A DNA stretch of 64,000 nt, from positions 1 through 64,000 of the forward strand of contig JAOPYE010000015.1 in assembly GCA_025964775.1 (NCBI GenBank), read 5' to 3'. The translations under genes were made by a program, and so were the position numbers. The stretch comes from Marmoricola sp. Its GTDB lineage: Bacteria > Actinomycetota > Actinomycetes > Propionibacteriales > Nocardioidaceae. Each line of letters begins with the position of its first letter. The first letter of the stretch is position 1. Shown one piece after another: positions 1-7,377 of this stretch. Under the pieces are notes generated by a model. The model did no database searches. It was not told the origin of the DNA and worked only from the letters and a program-made list of their open reading frames with translations.

Positions 1-584
1 GTGCGCGAGTGGTTCGTGCGGCCGTCGTACAGCGTGGGCAGGACGCCCCACACCTCGAGCTCGCGGTTGGTGAAGCGCTTCACGTCGTGCACGGTGTCGA
101 GCAGCTGCCCGACGCCGCGGTGCGACAGCGTCTCGCACTGCAACGGGATGAGTACGCCGGTGGCCGCGGTCAGTGCCGCCACGGTGAGCACGCCGAGCGA
201 GGGCGGGCAGTCGAGCAGCACCCAGTCGTAGCCGTCGGTGTCCTCGACGGCCGTGCGGATGACGTACTCGCGACCGGTGCGGGTCAGCAGGTCGGCCTCC
301 GCGCGGGCCAGCTCGATGGTGGCCGGCAGCAGGTCGACGCCGTCGTCGGTGGCGATGATCGCCTCGGTCGGCTCGAGGCCCTTGGTCAGCACGTGGTGCA
401 CCGAGAGCTCGAGGTCCTCGGGGTCGATGCCGAGGCTGAAGGTCAGGCACGCCTGCGGGTCGAGGTCGATGAGCAGCACTCGCTGCCCGAGCTCGGCCAG
501 CGCCGTGCCCAGGGATGCAACGGTGGTCGTCTTCGCCACGCCACCCTTCTGGTTGGCCACGGCGATCACGCGAGTCTTGGACAT
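1..584 (-). CDS. ParA/Soj-family ATPase (3' end beyond window)
   Basis: Deviant-Walker ATPase of the ParA/MinD family, which uses ATP-dependent dimerisation for DNA or cargo partitioning. The start is the ATG at 584-582, reading MSKTRVIAVANQKGGVAKTT, so the deviant Walker A (KGGVAKTT) falls at about residues 13-20. LIDLDPQ follows near residue 40 and LLDCPPSLG (Walker B region) near residue 125. About 194 residues are visible; roughly the last quarter of a typical 260-300-residue protein lies left of the window. No ParB is visible, so chromosome segregation versus an orphan ParA cannot be decided. It is divergent from the SDR gene, with 62 bases between the starts. Confidence 0.9.
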   Translation of the reverse strand, partial: MSKTRVIAVANQKGGVAKTTTVASLGTALAELGQRVLLIDLDPQACLTFSLGIDPEDLELSVHHVLTKGLEPTEAIIATDDGVDLLPATIELARAEADLLTRTGREYVIRTAVEDTDGYDWVLLDCPPSLGVLTVAALTAATGVLIPLQCETLSHRGVGQLLDTVHDVKRFTNRELEVWGVLPTLYDGRTNHSR

Positions 585-646
585 CAGTGCACATCATGCC
601 GCACCGGCCTTGCCCGCGCCGACCTCGTCCGTGGATGCTGTGCCGC

Positions 647-1420
647 ATGCCGTCCACGAATCGCCACTGCGCACTGATCACCGGTCCCACCGCTGGCATC
701 GGCCACGAGATCGCCCGCCAGCTCGCAGCCCGCGGCTCGGACCTGGTCCTGGTCGCCCGCAACGAGGAGCGGCTCGGGGAGGTCGCCCTGGCGTTCGCCC
801 AGGAGTTCGGCACGAAGTGCGAGGTGATCGCGGCCGACCTCACCGACCGGGACTCCCTGGCTGCGGTCGAGGCCCGGCTGGCCGACGCCTCCCGTCCGAT
901 CGACCTGCTGGTCAACAACGCCGGCTTCGGCCTCAAGGGACGCTTCCTGGACAACTCGATCGAGGCCGAGCAGGCCCACCTCGACGTCCTGGTGGTCGCG
1001 CCGATGCGGCTCACCCACGCGGCCCTGGGCCCGATGGTGGCGCGCGGGAGCGGCCAGATCGTCAACGTGTCCTCGGTCGCCGGATACCTGCCTCGCGGGA
1101 CCTACTCGGCCGCCAAGGCGTACGTCACCCGGTTCAGCGAGTGGGCCCACAACGAGTACAGGCCCCAGGGGGTGCACGTGATGGCGCTGTGCCCGGGCTT
1201 CGTCCGCACCGAGTTCCACGAGCGCATGGAGGTCGGCCGTGATTCCGCGCCGTCGTTCCTCTGGCTCGATGTCGAGGAGTTCGTGACCGCCGCTCTGGCA
1301 GACCTGGACGCCGGCAAGGCGGTGAGCATCCCGACGCTGCGCTACAAGGCGATCGTGGCGGGCGCCAAATACGTACCGACAGGACTGCTGCAGCGCTTCC
1401 AGAGCTTCGGGCGCAAGTAA
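647..1420 (+). CDS. SDR-family NAD(P)-dependent oxidoreductase
   Basis: Short-chain dehydrogenase/reductase of 257 residues, the usual classical SDR size. The Rossmann motif TGPTAGIG is at residues 12-19, NNAG at 90-93, and the catalytic Ser-Tyr-Lys set is Ser143 with YSAAK (Tyr153, Lys157). The sequence after the active site (LCPGFVRTEF) is the common PG motif that follows the fourth catalytic region. The ATG at 647 is chosen because the glycine motif then sits at the normal distance from the N-terminus; an in-frame ATG at 635 would add four residues. The closest general type is the DltE/YqjQ-like SDR group; the substrate is unknown. Its TAA abuts the MarC stop codon with no gap (convergent). 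Confidence 0.88.
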   Translation: MPSTNRHCALITGPTAGIGHEIARQLAARGSDLVLVARNEERLGEVALAFAQEFGTKCEVIAADLTDRDSLAAVEARLADASRPIDLLVNNAGFGLKGRFLDNSIEAEQAHLDVLVVAPMRLTHAALGPMVARGSGQIVNVSSVAGYLPRGTYSAAKAYVTRFSEWAHNEYRPQGVHVMALCPGFVRTEFHERMEVGRDSAPSFLWLDVEEFVTAALADLDAGKAVSIPTLRYKAIVAGAKYVPTGLLQRFQSFGRK

Positions 1421-2026
1421 CTAGCCCTTGCCGGCGATGAAGGCGCGCACGGCATCAGCCACCATCTGCACCGCGATCGCCGAGAGCAGCAGGCCCGCGA
1501 TCCGGGTGACGAGCAGGACGCCGCTCTCGCGGATGAGCCGCAGGATCGGCAACGAGAAGCGCATCGCGAGCCAGATCGTCAGGTGCACCCCGATCACGCC
1601 GAGGGCGACAGCGGCGAAGTCCGGGAAGTCGTGGACACGCTTGCTGAACACCATGGTCGCCACGATGGCGCCGGGGCCCGCGAGCAACGGCGTACCCAGG
1701 GGAACCAGGGCGACATTCGTCTCGACGCCCGCGGTGTGCTCGGAGTCCTTGCCGGTGAGCAGCTCGAGGGCGACCAGCAGGAGCAGCAGGCCACCCGAGC
1801 ACTGCAGCGCGGGCAGGGAGATGTGCAGGTACTGAAGGATCTGCTGCCCGAAGAACGCGAAGACGCTGATGACACCGAACGAGACCGTGACGGCCTGCCA
1901 GGCCAGCCGTCGCGAGACCTGCGGCGACCGTCCGCCGGTGAGTGACAGGAAGATCGGAATGGTGCCGACGGGATCCATGATCACGAACAAAGTCACGAAG
2001 ACTTCGGTGAGAAGGACCCATTCCAT
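1421..2026 (-). CDS. MarC-family integral membrane protein
   Basis: Multipass membrane protein of 201 residues, full length for the MarC (UPF0056) family. About six hydrophobic segments are visible. The family signature appears as FVIMDPVGTIPIFLSL near residues 13-29, and a conserved GTPLLAGPGAI stretch lies near 110. The function of MarC proteins is unresolved; the old link to multiple antibiotic resistance was withdrawn, so no transport substrate should be assumed. The gene has a TACGCT box six nucleotides before its ATG and no Shine-Dalgarno, which suggests a leaderless mRNA. Confidence 0.9.
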   Translation of the reverse strand: MEWVLLTEVFVTLFVIMDPVGTIPIFLSLTGGRSPQVSRRLAWQAVTVSFGVISVFAFFGQQILQYLHISLPALQCSGGLLLLLVALELLTGKDSEHTAGVETNVALVPLGTPLLAGPGAIVATMVFSKRVHDFPDFAAVALGVIGVHLTIWLAMRFSLPILRLIRESGVLLVTRIAGLLLSAIAVQMVADAVRAFIAGKG

Positions 2027-2032
2027 CGGGCA

Positions 2033-2038
2033 AGCGTA
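2033..2038 (-). promoter_or_regulatory. -10 box TACGCT, leaderless marC
   Basis: TACGCT on the minus strand is separated by six bases (TGCCCG) from the MarC ATG at 2026. There is no purine-rich ribosome site, so transcription probably starts at or next to the A of the start codon. Confidence 0.5.
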
Positions 2039-2123
2039 GGGGTGGGCCCGGGTGAACGACGAACTGGAAAGCGGGCATTCCGCTCACCTCGGACAATCGT
2101 CGTCTCGTCGGCGAGACCTTCCT

Positions 2124-2756
2124 TCACCAGGTCGGCCGCGGTCCTCCGAACGGCATCTCCAGCGCCTCGGGGCCGAAGCCGGTGACATCGGCGAGCAGCC
2201 ACTCGTCGCGCAGCAGCAGTGCTGCCGACGCAGGGCGCACGATGATCCAGAGCCAGCGCCCCTCGGCCTCTCCGGCGAAGACGGAGGTGGCCAGCACGTC
2301 GCCGTCGTCGGGCGGATCGACGACCCACATCGGGACGGCGCGACCGCCTGCACGCACCCGCACGGCGTGCTGGCCGTGACGGATCTGGTCGCCCGGATCG
2401 TCGTACGACGTCCCCGCGCAGCGAGAGCCCAGCCCTACGCCCGGGTCCTCGGCCACCACCGTGACTTCGACCGGGCCGTCGAGGTCACTGGTCCCCACCG
2501 TCGTGGTGACGGTCGCACAAGCACGATCAGCACCCGTGACACAGCCGAAGTCGGAGATCGACCAGCCCGGGCTCATCGGCCACGGCAGGTAGGTGGGGAG
2601 GTCCTCCGCCCGGCTCACCAGCTCGGCGAAGGTGGCGTAGTCGGCGGTTGCCGGGCGCCACAACGGCCGGATGCCGCCGTGCATCAGGCAGCTGAAGGCG
2701 CCCTCCGACTCGGTGACCGGGGACGTGCAGCGAGGACAGGAAGCCACGAGCGACAC
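2124..2756 (-). CDS. DUF6758-family protein with N-terminal zinc-knuckle-like motif
   Basis: Protein of 210 residues resembling the actinobacterial DUF6758 family. The N-terminus has CPRC at residues 7-10 and a Cys/His pair (CLMHGG) about 15 residues later, consistent with a small zinc-binding knob. The rest is soluble and rich in beta-type sequence, with no membrane segment. The function is unknown. It lies between marC and a histidine phosphatase on the same strand, a neighbourhood I recall from other actinomycetes. The start is GTG at 2756, preceded at six nucleotides by TAGCCT, suggesting leaderless transcription. The family name is from memory of sequence style, not a search. Confidence 0.7.
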   Translation of the reverse strand: MSLVASCPRCTSPVTESEGAFSCLMHGGIRPLWRPATADYATFAELVSRAEDLPTYLPWPMSPGWSISDFGCVTGADRACATVTTTVGTSDLDGPVEVTVVAEDPGVGLGSRCAGTSYDDPGDQIRHGQHAVRVRAGGRAVPMWVVDPPDDGDVLATSVFAGEAEGRWLWIIVRPASAALLLRDEWLLADVTGFGPEALEMPFGGPRPTW

Positions 2757-2762
2757 GCCCCG

Positions 2763-2768
2763 AGGCTA
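2763..2768 (-). promoter_or_regulatory. -10 box TAGCCT, leaderless DUF6758 gene
   Basis: TAGCCT lies six bases (CGGGGC) before the GTG start at 2756 on the minus strand, and no ribosome-binding site is visible. Confidence 0.5.
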
Positions 2769-2773
2769 ACTCC

Positions 2774-3358
2774 TCAGGCGTTCCAGCGCGCCACGGCCGG
2801 CGACTCGTGCTCGTGACCGAGGACCGAGATCGTCGCGGTGTCGAGCCGCAACAGCCTGCCGTCGGTGACCGCCAGCCCGAGCCAGCGACAGGCCAGCGCA
2901 CGCGAGGCGTGGCCGTGCCCGAAGACCAGGACCCGCCCACCGTCCGCGCGCACGCGCACGACCACCCGATCCAGTCGAGCTGCCACCGCGGACGCGTCCT
3001 CACCACCCGGGCACGAGCCGCCCCAGATCGTCCAGCCCGGTTCCTGCTCCCGGATCTGGGCGGTGGTCAGGCCCTCGTAGTCGCCGTAGTCCCACTCGAC
3101 CAGGTCGTCATCGACTACCGGATCAGGGAAGCCGGCCAGCTCCGCCGTACGTCGTGCACGAGCCCGCGGGCTGGTCAGGACCAGGTCGAACGAGATCCCG
3201 GCCAACCGCGCCGACAGTGCACGCGCCGCCTGCTCCCCGGCCGACGTCAGTGCGACCTCGGTGCGCGAGGTGTGCTGCCCGCTCCTGCTCCACTCGGTCT
3301 CGCCGTGCCGGATGATCCAGAGCTCGCCCGCAAGCGTCACTGGGGCGGAGTCAGTCAT
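2774..3358 (-). CDS. Histidine phosphatase family protein
   Basis: Branch-2H phosphatase (phosphoglycerate-mutase-like fold) of 194 residues. RHGETEW at residues 17-23 carries the phosphorylated histidine (His18); SPRARARRTAEL is the usual second phosphate-binding arginine region, followed by an acidic WDYGDYEG segment with the acid/base glutamate. FGHGHASR near residue 150 carries the second histidine. The natural substrate is unknown; close actinobacterial relatives are usually annotated generically. The ATG at 3358 places RHGE at the usual depth; the reading frame runs further upstream, but that would overlap the divergent MFS gene. The start codons of the two genes are 28 bases apart, so they share a promoter region. 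Confidence 0.88.
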   Translation of the reverse strand: MTDSAPVTLAGELWIIRHGETEWSRSGQHTSRTEVALTSAGEQAARALSARLAGISFDLVLTSPRARARRTAELAGFPDPVVDDDLVEWDYGDYEGLTTAQIREQEPGWTIWGGSCPGGEDASAVAARLDRVVVRVRADGGRVLVFGHGHASRALACRWLGLAVTDGRLLRLDTATISVLGHEHESPAVARWNA

Positions 3359-3386
3359 GGCCCCAGCCTTCTGTGATGATTGCCCG

Positions 3387-4580
3387 ATGACAAGTCCCAC
3401 CATTTCGGACACGTCGCTGCTGCACCGGTCCCGGATCGCGGTCGCTGCCGCGTTCGCGACCCAGGGCATGGTCTTCATCAACCTGACCACCCGACTGCCG
3501 GACTTCACCCACCAGTGGTCCATCTCGAACAACCGGCTCACCCTGTTGCTGCTGATGATGGTGCTGCTGGCCGGTGCCGGCTCGGTCCTGGCCGAGAACC
3601 TCGCCAGGACCCGGGACTCAGCGCTCCTGCTGCGCTGCGGCCTCGCCGGGATCACGATCGCGGTGCCGCTGATGTCGTTGGCACCTGCGTTCGGGGTGTT
3701 CATGGCGGCCATGGCCGTCTACGGCGTCGCGCTCGGCATGGTCGACGCGAGCACCAACATGCAGGCCGTGGCCCTCGAGCACCGGTACGGGCGACCGATC
3801 CTGCCGTCGTTCCACGGCGCCTGGACCTTCGGCGGGCTGCTGGGCGCGTGCGCCACGCTCGCGACGACGCACCTGGCCCTCGGGGTCGGCGCCGTCCTGG
3901 CCGTCGTACCGCTGGTGGTGCTGACCCGCCCGTTCCTGCGTCGCGTCGGAGATCCGGCCGCAGACGCACCGAAGCTGGACATCGGATGGCGACCGATCGT
4001 GCTCGTCGGCGTCGGGATGGTGCTCTTCTACATGGTGGACACGGCTGCCTTCACCTGGGGCCCGCTGTACCTCGATCACGTCTTCGCCAACACGCCCTCG
4101 GGCCTGTTCGCCCTGGCCGTCGTCCCGTACCTGCTCTCCAGCGGCGCGATGCGACTGGCCGGCGACGGCCTGGTGGCCCGGCACGGAGCCGTCCCGGTCC
4201 TGCGGGTCGGCGGCGTGATCGCCTCAGTTGCTCTGGCGATCGTCGTCTTCGCCCCGGCCTGGCAGGTCGCGGTGTTCGGCTTCCTGGTCCTCGGCAGCGG
4301 TGTCGGCGTGATCGCTCCGCTGAGCTTCTCGGCCGCCGGCCGGATCGCCGGTGGCGCCGAGGAGGACCCAGCGATCAGGCAGGCCAGGGTGGACGCCGTG
4401 ATCGCGCGGTTCAACCAGTTCAACTACATCGGCGCACTGTTCGGCTCCGTGCTCACCGGTGCCGTCGGCAACAACGACCTCCGGTACGGGTTCGCCGTGC
4501 CGATGGTCCTGATCCTGGGGATCCTGCCGCTGGCGCGGGCCTTCGCGCCCCGACCGTTGGTGGTTGAGGAGGGCCGCTAG
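3387..4580 (+). CDS. MFS transporter (YbjJ/fucose-permease-like)
   Basis: Major facilitator superfamily permease of 397 residues with about 12 hydrophobic segments and a central loop near residue 200. It lacks the classic drug-export motif C and looks most like the YbjJ/FucP-type branch, whose substrates are mostly unassigned. The start ATG at 3387 follows directly on the divergent histidine-phosphatase promoter region. The last six codons (VVEEGR and stop) lie inside a copy of the dispersed palindromic repeat described at 4562-4637, so the C-terminal tail is repeat-derived. Confidence 0.85.
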   Translation: MTSPTISDTSLLHRSRIAVAAAFATQGMVFINLTTRLPDFTHQWSISNNRLTLLLLMMVLLAGAGSVLAENLARTRDSALLLRCGLAGITIAVPLMSLAPAFGVFMAAMAVYGVALGMVDASTNMQAVALEHRYGRPILPSFHGAWTFGGLLGACATLATTHLALGVGAVLAVVPLVVLTRPFLRRVGDPAADAPKLDIGWRPIVLVGVGMVLFYMVDTAAFTWGPLYLDHVFANTPSGLFALAVVPYLLSSGAMRLAGDGLVARHGAVPVLRVGGVIASVALAIVVFAPAWQVAVFGFLVLGSGVGVIAPLSFSAAGRIAGGAEEDPAIRQARVDAVIARFNQFNYIGALFGSVLTGAVGNNDLRYGFAVPMVLILGILPLARAFAPRPLVVEEGR

Positions 4581-4637
4581 GCCCGTCTCGAAACCCTCAC
4601 GAGGTTTCGAGACGGTTGCTGCGCAACCTCCTCAACC
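4562..4637. repeat. Head-to-head pair of the GGTTTCGAGACG...CCTCCTCAACC repeat; bidirectional terminator
   Basis: Two copies of a short repeat face each other. The left copy begins GGTTGAGGAGG (4562-4572) and ends CGTCTCGAAACC (4584-4595). The right copy begins GGTTTCGAGACG (4603-4614) and ends CCTCCTCAACC (4627-4637). Each copy has its own small internal hairpin (GGCCGCTAGGCC; GTTGCTGCGCAAC). The central arms are perfect inverted repeats of 12 bases with a 7-base loop, so RNA from either strand would fold strongly. It sits between the convergent MFS and MaoC genes and contains the stop codons of both. Confidence 0.85.
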
Positions 4638-5165
4638 GGCGTCGGGACCTGGCCAGTTCTTGTCGGGCTGGGGCACCGGGCGACCGGGCTGCTCGCCACC
4701 GCGCTCGGTGAGGTAGCTGTCCTTGGGCACCATCACCTTGCGGCGGAAGATGCACACGACCTGGCCGTCCTGGTTGTAGCCGATCGTCTCGACGTAGACG
4801 ACACCTCGGTCGTCCTTGGACTTCGACTCGAACTTGTCCAGGACCGTCGTCTCGCCGTACAGGGTGTCGCCGTGGAAGGTCGGCGCGACGTGGCGCAGCG
4901 ACTCGACCTCGAGGTTGGCGATCGCCTTGCCCGAGATGTCGGCGACCGACATGCCGAGCAGGATCGAGTACACGTAGTTGCCGACCACGACGTTCTTGCC
5001 GAACTGGGTGGTCTTCTCGGCGTAGTTCGCGTCCAGGTGCAGCGGGTGGTGGTTCATCGTGAGCAGGCAGAACAGGTGGTCGTCGTACTCGGTGACCGTC
5101 TTGCCGGGCCAGTGCTTGTACGTCGCACCGACCTCGAACTCCTCGTAACTACGACCGAACTGCAT
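4632..5165 (-). CDS. MaoC-family hydratase, probable mesaconyl-CoA hydratase-like
   Basis: Hot-dog-fold hydratase of 177 residues. It resembles the MaoC protein of the Streptomyces ethylmalonyl-CoA (EMC) gene set, which is thought to hydrate mesaconyl-CoA to methylmalyl-CoA. Visible marks are the catalytic hydratase-2 region NHHPLHLDANYA near residues 38-49, followed by VVVGNYVYSILLG and APTFHGDTLYGET. A Shine-Dalgarno-like GGAAAG precedes the ATG. A second EMC-like enzyme, the acyl-CoA dehydrogenase, is encoded 870 bases away on the same strand with two small genes between. The TGA stop is donated by the repeat (GGTTGAGG read on the minus strand). Specificity is inferred from memory of homologues. 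Confidence 0.75.
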   Translation of the reverse strand: MQFGRSYEEFEVGATYKHWPGKTVTEYDDHLFCLLTMNHHPLHLDANYAEKTTQFGKNVVVGNYVYSILLGMSVADISGKAIANLEVESLRHVAPTFHGDTLYGETTVLDKFESKSKDDRGVVYVETIGYNQDGQVVCIFRRKVMVPKDSYLTERGGEQPGRPVPQPDKNWPGPDAG

Positions 5166-5270
5166 GTCTCACTCTTTCCTGACGATGACGCCCCTGTTTC
5201 CGGAGCCGTCCCATCGTGCCGAACAAGGCCCGGATCAGGCGAGTCGGACGTGCGTGGGATTGCTCACGCG

Positions 5271-5636
5271 TCAGGAACCGTAGCCGAGCTTGGTCGCCAT
5301 CTCCTTGGCCTCGGGAGTGATCGGAACGGCCACGACCGCCGTGCCGTAAGCACAGAGCTCGGTCCAGACGTCGCCCATCTCGGAGGTGTCGAAGCGCATC
5401 CCGACAACGGCGTTTCCCCCGCGGGCGCGAGCCTCCTCGAGCATCCGGCCCATCACCTCGTTGCGACTGTTGATCAGGTTCGTGGTCATGCCCTTCAGCT
5501 CACCACCGACGAGCGACTTGAAGCCGGCGCCCATCTGCGAGAACGCGTTCCGGGAACGGACCGTGAGGCCGAAGACCTCGCCGCACACCTGGCGGATCTC
5601 CCAGCCAGGCAGGTCATTGGTCGTCACGACGAGCAT
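5271..5636 (-). CDS. YbjQ/UPF0145-family heavy-metal-binding-like protein
   Basis: Small protein of 121 residues, full length for the YbjQ (DUF74/UPF0145) family. Visible family features are the VVTTNDLPG start, the EVFGLTVRSRN segment, a GGELKG stretch near residue 45, ARARGGNAVVGMRFD and a late YGTAVVAV strand. YbjQ proteins form ring-shaped oligomers; a heavy-metal-binding role has been suggested but not shown. Its ATG overlaps the TGA of the DUF5302 gene by one base (TGATG), so the two are translationally coupled. Confidence 0.88.
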   Translation of the reverse strand: MLVVTTNDLPGWEIRQVCGEVFGLTVRSRNAFSQMGAGFKSLVGGELKGMTTNLINSRNEVMGRMLEEARARGGNAVVGMRFDTSEMGDVWTELCAYGTAVVAVPITPEAKEMATKLGYGS

Positions 5637-5818
5637 CAGGATCCTCCTCCGCCGGCCTTGCGCCGGTGCATCTTGGGCGCGCCTCCGACCACCTCTGAGC
5701 CGTGTGCCTTCTCCTTGGTCGGTCCGTCCGTCGGCACGCCGCGGTCGTTGGACTTCTTGCGGTCCAGCGCTTCACGCATCTTTGCCTTGAGGTCCTCGTT
5801 CGGGCTCTGCTCGGCCAT
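5636..5818 (-). CDS. DUF5302-family small protein
   Basis: Protein of 60 residues, highly charged and predicted disordered, matching the short actinobacterial DUF5302 family (start MAEQSPNEDLKAKMREALDRK, C-terminal basic RRKAGGGGS tail). No enzyme motif or membrane segment. Function unknown; the Lys/Arg/Gly tail could bind nucleic acid, which is speculation. The ATG at 5818 is preferred to the frame's upstream extension because the family begins there. It is coupled to ybjQ by a one-base stop/start overlap. Confidence 0.72.
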   Translation of the reverse strand: MAEQSPNEDLKAKMREALDRKKSNDRGVPTDGPTKEKAHGSEVVGGAPKMHRRKAGGGGS

Positions 5819-6034
5819 CTGATCCTCCGTGTGACTCGCGGGCTGCTGTCGCCAGCCTGCCACCCACCCCGTCACCGCGTCGAGGAAGGGTGACGATCAG
5901 GCTGTTCCAGCCGAAGTCACCCGCGCGATCCACTGATCGAACAGCCGGTCAGCTCTTGATCTTGTGTTCCGCTTCGCTCCAACAAGCTGCTTGCTTCGGG
6001 ATCACTCGAGCTCGTCCCTCACTCGGCGCTCCGC

Positions 6035-7234
6035 TCAGCTGCGCAGCTTGTAGTCCTCGAGCATGTTGCGACCGATGATCATCTTCTGGATGTCCGAGGT
6101 GCCCTCGCCGATCAGCATGAACGCGACCTCGCGGTAGAGCCGTTCGATCTCGTACTCCTTGGAGTAGCCGTAGCCGCCGTGGATCCGGAAGGAGTCCTCG
6201 ACGACCTCGTGGGCGTACTCCGAGGCGACCATCTTGGCCATGCCGGCCTCGACGTCCATCCGCTGGCCGGTGTCCTTCATCCGCGCGGCCTTCACCATCA
6301 TGGTGTGCGCGACCTCGACCTTCGTGGCCATCTCGGCGATGCGGAACAGGATCGCCTGGTGCGCGGCGATCGGCTTGCCCATGGTGTGTCGCTGCTGGGC
6401 GTACTCGATCCCCAGCTCGAAGCCGCGCCAGGCCAGACCGCAGGCGCGGGCAGCGACGTTCACGCGGCCGACCTCGACACCGTCCATCATCTGGTAGAAG
6501 CCCTTGCCGGGTTCGCCGCCGAGGACCTGGTCGGCACGGACCACGTGGCCGTCGAGGACCATCTCGGTGGTCTCGACGCCCTTGTAGCCCATCTTGTCGA
6601 TCTTGCCGGGGATGGTCAGCCCCGGAGCGGTCTCGCCGAAGCCGGCTTCCTTCTCGATCAGGAACGTCGTCATGTTCTTGTAGACCGAGTCGGCGCCTTC
6701 GTCGGTCTTGCACAGGGTCGCGACCAGGCGCGACTGTGCGCCGTTGGTCAGCCACATCTTGGTGCCGGTGATCTTGTAGCTGCCGTCGTCCTGCTTGACC
6801 GCCTTGGTCGAGACGGCCGCGACGTCGGAGCCCAGCCCGGGCTCGGACATCGAGAACGCGCCGCGCATCTCGCCGGTGGCCATCTGCGGCAGGTACTTCT
6901 GCTTCTGTTCCTCGGTGCCGTGCTGCATCACCATGTACGCGACGATGAAGTGGGTGTTGATGACACCCGAGACGCTCATCCAGCCGCGCGCGATCTCCTC
7001 GACGCACAGCGCGTAGGTCAGCAGCGACTGGCCGAGGCCGCCGTACTCCTCGGGGATCATCAGGCCGAAGACACCGAGCTCCTTGAGCCCTTCGACGATC
7101 TCGGTCGGGTACTCGTCGGCGTGCTCGAGCTCCTGGGCGACCGGGATGATCTTCGTGTTCGTGAAGTCCCGAACGGCCTTGAGGATTTCTTCCTGGATGT
7201 CGTCCAGACCCTCGGTCTCACAAAGTCGAACCAT
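6035..7234 (-). CDS. Acyl-CoA dehydrogenase, possibly methylsuccinyl-CoA dehydrogenase-like
   Basis: FAD-dependent acyl-CoA dehydrogenase of 399 residues with the full fold: N-terminal helical domain, the substrate/FAD loop AFSMSEPGLGSD near residue 135, WLTNG, and the C-terminal signature RIHGGYGYSKEYEIERLYRE followed by GEGTSDIQ, which holds the catalytic glutamate. The sequence, including EEIARGWMSVSGVINTHFIVAYM, recalls the dehydrogenase found next to the EMC-pathway mutase and reductase genes in Streptomyces. With the MaoC gene on the same strand, a role in C4/C5 acyl-CoA assimilation is plausible; branched-chain acyl-CoA oxidation is the alternative. A palindromic operator candidate lies 70-80 bases upstream. 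Confidence 0.85.
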   Translation of the reverse strand: MVRLCETEGLDDIQEEILKAVRDFTNTKIIPVAQELEHADEYPTEIVEGLKELGVFGLMIPEEYGGLGQSLLTYALCVEEIARGWMSVSGVINTHFIVAYMVMQHGTEEQKQKYLPQMATGEMRGAFSMSEPGLGSDVAAVSTKAVKQDDGSYKITGTKMWLTNGAQSRLVATLCKTDEGADSVYKNMTTFLIEKEAGFGETAPGLTIPGKIDKMGYKGVETTEMVLDGHVVRADQVLGGEPGKGFYQMMDGVEVGRVNVAARACGLAWRGFELGIEYAQQRHTMGKPIAAHQAILFRIAEMATKVEVAHTMMVKAARMKDTGQRMDVEAGMAKMVASEYAHEVVEDSFRIHGGYGYSKEYEIERLYREVAFMLIGEGTSDIQKMIIGRNMLEDYKLRS

Positions 7235-7302
7235 GGGTGATGCAGTCCCTTCCGGTGATGATCAACGGGCGCAACGATGAAGACGGCGCCGCGTGGGGAT
7301 AT

Positions 7303-7314
7303 TACCCGCGAGTA
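7303..7314. promoter_or_regulatory. Palindromic operator candidate upstream of acyl-CoA dehydrogenase
   Basis: TACCCGCGAGTA is a 12-base palindrome with one mismatch (TACTCGCGGGTA on the other strand), flanked by GATA and TATC, which lengthens the symmetry. It lies 69 bases before the dehydrogenase ATG. The form resembles sites of TetR/GntR regulators of fatty-acid metabolism; no regulator gene is adjacent. Confidence 0.35.
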
Positions 7315-7377
7315 TCTCCCAGCTCGCCCGCGCTCACCATGATGCAGGTCACCCACCCGGTACGGCGAGCCGGGGAC

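Noticed and set aside
584-1219. Long minus-strand reading frame across the SDR gene
   Set aside because: It is a high-GC shadow of the SDR coding sequence and has no protein-like sequence; the same holds for many long antisense frames in the window, such as the 951-codon one at 13692-16547.
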